From Madurella fahalii (lineage: Eukaryota; Ascomycota; Sordariomycetes; Sordariales), in assembly GCA_029876055.1 (NCBI GenBank), contig CM056877.1:2232001-2296000 (forward strand): a stretch of 64,000 nucleotides of DNA, read 5' to 3'. The notes beneath the pieces were generated by a model. That model was not told the origin of the DNA. It saw nothing but the letters and a program-made list of their open reading frames with translations, and searched no databases. A program made the position numbers and the translations under genes. Shown here in pieces: positions 56,795 through 64,000 of the stretch; positions within the stretch are counted from its first letter, which is position 1, and every line of letters begins with the position of its first letter.

Positions 56795-58003
56795 ATGTCA
56801 TTCGATCGTAAGTAGAAGCATGGATTTCCTGGAAAGGACACAATCACTGACGCTGAGGCTCCATCGGCCCAGGCCTCGTCCGGTTCGTGCCCAAGGGCGA
56901 CGACAGCAAGATCCTGATCGGTGAACCCGCCGACAGCTCCATCGATGTCGGCGCTGCGGTCCGCAAGGGCGAGGATGTTCAGGTCAAGGTGTTCAGCGGC
57001 AAGTCGGTGCTTGACGCCGGCTCGCCGACGGGCGAGACTGCCGTCATCGGGCGCATTCTTTCTCCTCTGGCGCAGGAGGAAGTCGGGACCATCCGGTGCA
57101 TCGGGCTGAACGTAAGCCGTGATCCTCGAAAACACCGCAGAACGAGGCAAACCAATGGCCATGGCTGACATGTACCGCAGTACAAAAGACACGCCGAAGA
57201 AGCCAAAATGTCAATCCCAGACATCCCGACACTCTTCCTGTAAGCGTCAACAGCCGCCGTCCAAAAAGGTGCCCTTTCCCACGCTAATCCTCACAAAGCA
57301 AGCCCGCAACCTGCCTCGCCGATCCGTGGCCGGCGTCGACCATCATCCCCAAGCACACGATCGCCAGCGATTCGGCTGACTATGAGTCGGAGCTGGCCGT
57401 GGTCCTCGGCAAGGAGGCCAAGAACGTGTCCGAGGCGGACGCGCTCGACTACGTGCTTGGCTACACGGCCAGCAACGACATCTCGAGCCGCGCGTCCCAG
57501 TTCGCCCAGACGCAGTGGTGCTACTCTAAAGGGTTCGACGGTGCCTGCCCACTAGGCCCCGTGCTCGTCTCCAAGAGTCTAGTGCCGGACGTCGGGAAAC
57601 TCAAGATGCGCGGGTTGAAGAATGGAAAAGTGGTGCAGGAGAGTGGGTTGACGTGAGTTGCTCCTTTTTTTTTTTTTTTTTCCAATTCTTCCCTTTTGTT
57701 CCAGCCTTTCCAAGTCTAGTTTCGTCTGGTACGGGATGTTAGAGATGGATAGTAGATGTAGTTAAAAGAGGTGGGTTGGCTGATTGCATCGACAGTGACC
57801 TCATCTTCTCGGTTGCGCAGATTGTGAGCTTCTTGTCCCAAGGAACGACGCTGCCCAAGGGCACTGTCATCATCACCGGCACGCCTGCTGGCGTTGGTTT
57901 TGCTCATAAGCCGCAGGAGTTGTTGCATGATGGAGACGAGTTCGTGGTGGAGATTCTACCGCACATTGGAAGTCTCTACAATGTGATGCAGAACGAGAAA
58001 TAG
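56795..58003 (+). CDS. fumarylacetoacetate hydrolase (FAH) family protein
   Basis: Five exons: 56795-56807, 56873-57111, 57181-57239, 57299-57652 and 57796-58003 (290 residues). FAH-fold enzymes cleave C-C bonds or decarboxylate oxo-acids (acylpyruvase, oxaloacetate decarboxylase, fumarylacetoacetase) using Mg. The 13-nt first exon gives MSFD and leads into RLVRFVPKGDDSK. Core motifs: IGLNYKRHAEEAKM, the metal-binding DYESELAVVLGKEAKN with two Glu ligands, GYTASNDISSRASQF, GFDGACPLGPVLV, and the C-terminal VSFLSQGTTLPKG followed by IITGTPAGVGF. The length fits the small acylpyruvase-type branch and not full fumarylacetoacetase. The substrate is not determined. The last intron contains a run of 17 T. 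Confidence 0.9.
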
Positions 58004-58146
58004 GCGGGGTTGACGGATGAACTGTTGCGGATTCTGTGGTTTCTATTCTGGGACATGAAGAAGACATGGATTAGTCGCAAAATAGAAGCATTGTTTAAAT
58101 TCTCAAGTCCCCATGGTCTTGGCCCATATCTCTTTTCTTTCCCGCC
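58004..58146. other. short convergent 3' region
   Basis: Only 143 bp separate the stops of two convergent genes, so their 3' UTRs probably overlap. Confidence 0.5.
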
Positions 58147-58620
58147 TCAACCTAATAGACTGGGAAGATTCTCCTTGATGTACTCGACCACCGCATCCGG
58201 GCCCTTTTCCACTTGGAGGCCTTGCGGTAGGGAGAAAGTTTTTAAATCGGGTACAATCTCCCTGGCAAGAGCAATGATCTGTTCGGCCTCTTCTGATGTC
58301 CACATCGAAGCCGTAAACTAGACATAGTGTGTTAAATGAGTTTGTGAGATCTCCCTCAATACGGCACTTACAAGAACATTGGGCTGCGCTTCCTCAACGG
58401 TCTTCTTCACTTCGTCAATGCCTATGGGTACGCATATTAGCTATTTCGCGTGGATTGAGTAGAGTTGGGTATGAGAGCGAGGGAAATTACTAGGTGCATT
58501 GGCAGCATGAATGATGGTATATCTGTCCTTGACGTCTTCGACAACACGACCAATTAGCCTCTTGGCCCGTTCGGGGGCCGTGTTGACAGTGACAAGTTTG
58601 AAAGGTCCAGCCGGTGCCAT
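58147..58620 (-). CDS. small three-exon protein of unknown function
   Basis: Three exons: 58620-58491, 58421-58372 and 58317-58147, giving 116 residues with every junction in phase (introns 69 and 54 nt, GTAATT/ATAG and GTAAGT/CTAG). I do not recognise the family. The product is soluble and alpha/beta in appearance: an N-terminal strand PFKLVTVNTAPERAKRLIGR, a strand YTIIHAANAP, a helix IDEVKKTVEEAQP, a strand NVLFTASMW, then helix SEEAEQIIALAREI and a C-terminal helix PDAVVEYIKENL. The alternating strand/helix layout resembles a flavodoxin-like or Rossmann-like half domain, which is only a guess. Each exon is too short to be obvious without splicing. Confidence 0.72.
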
Positions 58621-59095
58621 AGTGAGTACAAATGTGAGAATTGGGTTGGGTCGGAAGTAACTTGGTTCAGTTGATTGGAACGGGTATTGAGTCTTGCGTT
58701 ACACAGAAACAAAGGAGAAAGCACCAGATACACAGCAGATCATGCCCAGGGCTGATCCTTAAAGCCTACCGAAATTCTCCATCAGAATCACCATGTGATG
58801 GAAAATGCGCCAGTGCAGCATCGAATGCCGTACTTGGCCGTGAAGTGGAAGTACATCACCGAGGCATCCTCGCGCGGCGCTTCAAAGAAAGGAAGAACTC
58901 TCAAGGAGTGCTGCAACAAGGGCAAGCGACACACCTTGGCATCGAGGACAATGGTTTTCCCGCCACAGGCTCAAACAGGTGTAAGTCTTCTAGAGACAAA
59001 AGCCGCAAGTGGACCGCGAGCTAAACGCGGATTGCGTGAGAAGCCAGGGCAGCTGGACGGAATCGGGGGGTAAAAGTGAGTCCGGTCGAGCGGAA

Positions 59096-59113
59096 GGTTT
59101 GGGTTAGGGTTGG
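59096..59113 (+). repeat. telomere-like TTAGGG-type tract
   Basis: GGTTTGGGTTAGGGTTGG contains one perfect TTAGGG and degenerate neighbours. It is too short to be more than an interstitial telomere-like sequence. Confidence 0.5.
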
Positions 59114-62100
59114 CCATAAGGGCTCTGTTTACTTCTGGGTGTTAAAACAATCTTGGATCATAAGACTTCAGCTCAACTTCGGTCACAAAACACTGGACCC
59201 TTCCAGACGGCCCGTCGGGAGCCGGCTGCGGACTTGAGGTCGGATGAGAGCAGCCTGAGTCGTCAGTTAAGCACCTTTCAGCCGTCTGTTCCGATCCGTT
59301 CCGTGCATTTTGGGTGCCAGGACGGGGCATGGCTGGCATGGCTGGCATTTTCGTCACATGTGTATCACATTTCTCACTCTCCTTCTCTTTTGAGGAACCC
59401 GTCAGCGGATGTGTCACAAGACGGCAAGGAGCCTGTCAGCGTGCATCTCGCATCCGTTCCCTTGGGTCGTTGCCAGGCATTCTCCGAACCACTCAGCATG
59501 AGTCGTTCACCGCCGCCTGGGGTTGGGGGCCGTGCAGAATGATGGGTGCGGAGGAGAGGCACAGACTGGCCGTTTATCAGATTTGCCACCACGTGGGTGG
59601 AGTTGGCTTCAGCTCCCCATGAACAACCTGCGACATCGGATCGGAGCCCGAGCCTGAAGAGCCCATCTGCCATATGGGATCCCCGTCTCTGAGCTTGTGA
59701 AGCCAAGCGGCTCTACAACCCAAGCGCCCCAGCCAGTCTATGGACACCTTCAGCAACGAGTACTACAGAATCTTGCAGGTTCTGTTCCAACTGTTGCCTT
59801 GATTGACCAATCAGCTTGTGCTCCCCTGCTTCATCTGACAGGAGTTGGGACTGTGAGGCGCAACCGAAGGAGTGGGGCAGAATGACCGAATTTCCATCAT
59901 AGAGTTCGGCGTAAACGTGTGCGCCGCCGCAATTTCGAGGGCCTTGTCGTTGAAATATACTCACACAGCGATGAACTGCCAGCTCAAACCGCTTCCGGGC
60001 TGACCCCCACGCAGCGTCCGTTCTCGGGCCAGCGTCCACGGACCATCAACCGGCCCTCCAATCCCTCACGTCCGACAGCACTTCAGCGGGATTACACAGA
60101 ACGGCCACCGATGAGTCTTGGTTGCCTCGCCGAGGCGATCCTAGAAGTCGGTGAGTTTGGCCGCTCTCCTTCTCCGCCAACACTACTTCCTTGCTCCCTG
60201 CTCTGACGTGCTCGACAAGCGGGAGATTGCGCAAGGACCATCGGGAGCCGGCATGGGCTCCGCTGCTGTCGTCTGCGGGCGACCACGAGACTGCCCAGGC
60301 AAGCCGAGGCTACGCCCGATTCGATGGTTACTCGGGCAGGCGGACGGTTGGGCACGGATGATCAGTTCTTGTCCCTGGATACCAATGGGATCGGTCAACA
60401 CTGGCACGGTATTTACCGCGCGGGTGGATCAACTAGCTCTGGAGGCCCGCAAGCTCATGGCTGGTGAGGAGCATGTCTCGTACGATAGCGACGTCTCTGA
60501 TTGGACCGGAGCCGGGTCCTTCTGGAAATGTTCTTCTGAGGGCTGAGAGGAAGTTCAGTCACAGGCTTGCAGGAGCAGAAAGGGTCCGCAGGGCATCCAC
60601 TCTTCGACCCTCCCATTCCCAGAGACTTTCCTGCCGTGCTCCCATTCTGGCAGACAGAACCTGCGTCGTCAACAAAATGGGACATGGCACGCGGGCGTGA
60701 GCGAGGACGGGTGCGAGATGCCCCTCAGCTCTTGCAGATCACGGACGATGTTCGCCGACATGTCTACAACACCACGGCTTACATGGAAGCATACTATGCA
60801 GTAATATGACCTGCGCAGAGGGGTGGACGGGGGGAGGGGGCCAACCAATGGAGGCAACAGGCCGAAGTGGGAAATCCGGCAAGCCCATCATCATGGAGTG
60901 CATTCCCCTCTTTGGCTGCCAAACTGGCCGCACCGAGTCGGGTTTGATCTGTGATCGGAGAGACGCGGCCACCGAGTCGTTGGCCAAGGGCGGGAAGGGA
61001 AGCGATGAGAGTGAGGATGGCCAAGGCAAGTCCTCTTCCCCCCACGCCATAATAAATAACGCTGCCGCCTTGTGCCGAGGGACAAAGGCTGCATGCAACA
61101 CGATGTTGCCTTTTTTCTGTTTTCCCCTCTTCCGGACGTGGATTGAGACCATCGTGAGCTGGCGCAGTGTAAAGCAGGCTGTGTGCTACAATCTCGGGCA
61201 ACGGGAGGATGCTGCAGCCGCCCGAGCTCAGCCTCTTCACCAATGCTTGCTTCGGAAAGCCATCGCTGACTCTTCTCGGACCGTGAAACAAAGGCTTGCT
61301 TCAATTGGGGAACTCGATGGATGCGGCTTGGCTGTGGGATCCCCAGCGAGGTTCTTGGCGGGGGCCGGTGATTGGCACGCTGTCGAGGCAGTTTCACCCA
61401 GGGCCGACCTGGGTCGACCTGGGTCAAGAGAAGCAGACGTCACTTACAAGGGGATGCAAGAGCCAACGGAAAACCCGCCCGACCTTACCACGGTACACTA
61501 GCTGCCCGACCGCTGGAGACAGGGAGCCCCTCACTCGGTCGGCCACCCCCGCAGTGGGACACGAATGGGCGAGCAGCACCTTAATGGAACCGCGATGGTA
61601 CCGTGACGGGACGCACAATGCTCCGGGGCGCCATTTCATATGACCGCTCTTGCAACGTCCGCTCACTCTCCGGATGCCTTGTTTTGAACGACGCAAGGGC
61701 GGTGTGCGCTGTCAGAGACCCGGGACGCAGCCACCATCCGTGATGGAATGATCCCACCGGTTGATCGCAGGATATTGCGCGGGTGCCGACCGACCCGAGC
61801 ACGCCATGGGCACGATTCCGGAGAGCGCCAGCGCCAGCGCCAGCGCCAGCGGGCTGGGCGGGCTGATCTCACCACAACAAGGGATCATACGGACGCAGTA
61901 AGCAACGCACACAAGCAAGCTGCAACGACACTGCGAATGGATCCCTCCGACTTCCCGATACAGCTCATTGCGTACAGGTAAGCCAGCCCCTCTGCAGTGG
62001 CCTAAATTTAACCATGCTCCCACTGTACTGTACTCGACAGTCGCCGTGTATGTATCATCAGCCTCAGGTCTTGGGTTCTCGGCCATATGCGGAGGCTACA

Positions 62101-63336
62101 ATTGTCGGTTGTCGGGGGCCCGGGGCCGGTCGTCCAAGGGAGACGTTTGACCCATCAACGAGACAACTGAAAGCCCCAAGCAGCGCGCCAAACCCCTCTT
62201 TCAGAGTTCACTGCAGCGAGGGGCAATGCGCAATGCCCCCCCGTCCCCGCCTTGGGTGGCCCCGGACGCCGGCTGGTCGGCTCGTCCCTGGACGGGAGAA
62301 GGAGCGGGCGAAACGTCAGGTTTTCTCGCTCCTCGGAAGCTGATTGCACAAAGGTCCTTGCCGGTGATATCATGGGCTTGGACGTCTAGCGACCCTTCTG
62401 TCGGAACGCTCTTTGGGGTGTGACAGGGCCAAAGAGTCGCTAAAAGAGGGGACAATGGCCACTGGTGGTGGACAAATTGAAGAGCCCAAATGTCCCATAT
62501 CCCCATGCCTCGTGACCCGACCGCGAATATCGTGCCACACCGCCGCATTACCCGCTTGCTCGCCGGACCTGCAACCCCTGTCTCTCTCCGTGGTTGCCCT
62601 GCTTCGCCCTGCTCGGGTCTCGTCTTGGCTCCCAAACGCGCTGCCTTTGATGCTTGGGGATACCTGGTCTTGGCTCCATTGCCGGTTTTCCCACGAGTTG
62701 TGTTGATGCGCACCATTTACCTAGTCAAATTGAACCTATTTTTTTAAAATTTTTATTTTTTAATTCCTATTCTATTTTATCTTATTTTATTTTATTTGCT
62801 CCTCTCCCCTGGCACTCCTTCATTTCATTGCTCTGACGCGCTTCTTTGTTGCGCCCCATCCGTCCGAACCCGAAGCCATCTAAGCGCACCAGGAAGGCAT
62901 GGGGTTGGGTCACGACCTTGTGGTACCTTGTCGAGCAGTCCCGGTCGCATAGAAACAAAGAGAGAGCTGCATGCAGCGCAGGTACCTTTTTAGGTTTCCA
63001 TTGTCCTTGTCGTTGCCTGTTTCTCCAATATCGCCAACCCCCACCGTCCCCCCGTAACCCCCCGTCCCCCTTTCTGCTCGTCACTCGATTTTCCTCTTTG
63101 GGGAGTGACATTTAAACCCGACCCTCAAGCCGCTGCCCTGCATACCTAGGCTGCTTTCCATCCTCAACACCAGAAAAATACATAAAGACTCCTGCCACCA
63201 CCCTCTTCGTCCCTCGAGCATCTCCAAGTGAACTCGACACTTCCAACTCTAGACGTTCTACACCCTGCCTACATCGCATTATTCTCTGTCACCAACCGGA
63301 CTCAACACCAGACTCGAAAGTCTTTTGTGTCTGACT

Positions 63337-63371
63337 CACACACACACACACACATATATATAAATATATAC
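63337..63371 (+). repeat. CA/TA microsatellite in 5' leader
   Basis: A run of about nine to ten CA units passes directly into TATATATAAATATATA, about 70 bases upstream of the ATG at 63440. It lies inside the presumed 5' leader or core promoter of the micro-gene. Confidence 0.85.
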
Positions 63372-63439
63372 GCACGACAACTCGACGTCCTCAACCCTCC
63401 TCAACTCGCTTACAGCTATCCACAACACCAATCCGTAAC

Positions 63440-63562
63440 ATGGCCATCAAGGAATACGAGGAACTCGTCGATGAGTGCTGCTCCTTCTGCTGCAAAGCTG
63501 TCGACTTTGGCACGCACGACTACTGCCCCGGGAGCGCACATTGCGCGCGCTGCCCCTACTGA
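63440..63562 (+). CDS. 40-residue cysteine-rich micro-protein
   Basis: A short ATG-to-TGA frame of 41 codons preceded by a CT-rich leader. The product has an acidic start (MAIKEYEELVDE) and seven cysteines in 26 residues: a CCSFCC block, then DYCPG, SAHC and ARCPY. The spacing (C-C-X2-C-C-X11-C-X5-C-X2-C) suggests zinc binding by CXXC pairs or disulphide bonding. There is no signal peptide, so an intracellular metal-binding role is more likely than secretion. Codon use and the tidy start and stop support a real gene, and it sits at the end of a long upstream region as a regulated gene might. I know no named family. It could also be a first exon if a donor lies further on, but the TGA at 63560 closes the frame. 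Confidence 0.6.
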   Translation: MAIKEYEELVDECCSFCCKAVDFGTHDYCPGSAHCARCPY

Positions 63563-64000
63563 AGGCGGCATGCTCCTGCAGCAGAGGCCTGTACTGTACC
63601 GCCCATTTGGGCGGGCTGCATGGGGACGCCGTCCTAGGTGGCCGACATGTACGCAGCATGCAGGCCCGTGCCGCAGCTGATGCTCCCTTTTCACCGGTCG
63701 ACACGGAGCAGCTCTGGAGATAGCCGATCGATGGCGTCTCATCGTCCTCGTTCCCTCCCAAAACCCCCCACCTTGGACCCCCAGCTTGCCGTTGGGGGGA
63801 TCGGCCACGACGGGGCCCGCTCCCCTTCAACCGCATTTCTGCTGTCTCTCTCTGCGGATGCTCGAATATTCGTTTCTTTCGTCGCGGGAACACAAACACG
63901 AAGCGCATCAAACAAGCACCCTTGTTCACCAAAACAGAAACGCACCCTGGATTGGCAGTCCATGTACCGTTTCGCCTCGTTCGCTGGTTGAGGCCGGGAT
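63563..64000. other. 3' flank of the micro-gene
   Basis: Presumed 3' UTR continuing to the window edge. Several frames run off the end without recognisable content. Confidence 0.35.

Larger units (their letters stand above)
58621..63439. other. 4.8-kb region without a recognisable gene
   Basis: This is the longest gap in the window. Several frames look briefly protein-like (58795-59073; a short ATG segment at 59740 encoding MDTFSNEYYRILQ; 60151-60546; 60567-60809), and donor/acceptor motifs occur, but no combination gives a family I know. A telomere-like GGTTTGGGTTAGGGTTGG lies at 59096-59113. AT-rich sequence with TTTTA units lies at about 62736-62800. From about 63110 it becomes a CT/CA-rich leader typical of a fungal 5' UTR for the micro-gene at 63440. 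Confidence 0.5.

Noticed and set aside
57665..57681. Run of 17 T in the last FAH-gene intron
   Set aside because: Ordinary intronic homopolymer without effect on the reading frame; noted only as a possible length error.

Overview
The window is nuclear DNA of a filamentous ascomycete, most likely a Sordariomycete of the Sordariales type. The signs are short GT-AG introns (46-171 nt) with CTAAC/CTGAC branch sites, ATG-start genes with CT-rich leaders, intergenic gaps of 0.2-4.8 kb, and proteins such as FarA/CTF1-beta, Gea2, Fig4, Mcd4 and a GH125 mannosidase in their filamentous-fungal forms. There are no bacterial-style operons, no CRISPR array, and I recognised no rRNA, tRNA or intact transposon. 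Exon borders were worked out by reading frame, phase and splice motifs; every multi-exon model quoted with exact exons sums to a whole number of codons.

Layout. 0.2-6 kb: Hikeshi/Opi10 (+), a Golgi apyrase of the Ynd1 type (-), and the exosome ring protein Mtr3 (-). 8-21 kb: five genes, namely Anp1 mannosyltransferase (+), the ARF-GEF Gea2/GBF1 (+, eight exons), CCA-adding enzyme (+, with a homopolymer frameshift), Tti2 (+) and the phosphoinositide phosphatase Fig4 (-). 25-31 kb: a cysteine-rich single-pass membrane protein with no recognised family (+), an Arg/Ser-rich protein broken by a C-run frameshift (+), and an FSH-type serine hydrolase (+). 32-36.5 kb: one NLR-like gene on the minus strand, encoding a nucleoside-phosphorylase-like domain, an NB-ARC NTPase and a tandem TPR array made of almost identical 126-bp units; this is the most dynamic locus in the window. 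37-45.7 kb: Bro1/Vps31 (-) and a FarA/CTF1-beta zinc-cluster regulator (-) whose zinc cluster is spread over four small coding pieces, including exons of 25 and 18 nt. 48-58.6 kb: Mcd4 GPI ethanolamine-phosphate transferase (-), Pol32/Cdc27 (+), a secreted GH125 alpha-mannosidase (+), a fumarylacetoacetase-family enzyme (+) and a small unrecognised three-exon protein (-). 58.6-63.4 kb is a long gap with no recognisable gene, followed by a 40-residue cysteine-rich micro-protein (63440-63562).

How the genes fit together. Many belong to the secretory and endomembrane system: Ynd1 (clears nucleoside diphosphates in the Golgi lumen), Anp1 (mannan backbone), Gea2 (ARF activation), Fig4 (PI(3,5)P2 turnover), Bro1 (ESCRT), Mcd4 (GPI anchor) and GH125 (mannan removal). 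They are not co-oriented and I see no shared regulatory sequence, so this is probably ordinary gene order and not a cluster. The least ordinary items are the NLR with its homogenised repeats, the two homopolymer frameshifts, the non-canonical Anp1 splice donor, and the micro-protein with its very long upstream region.
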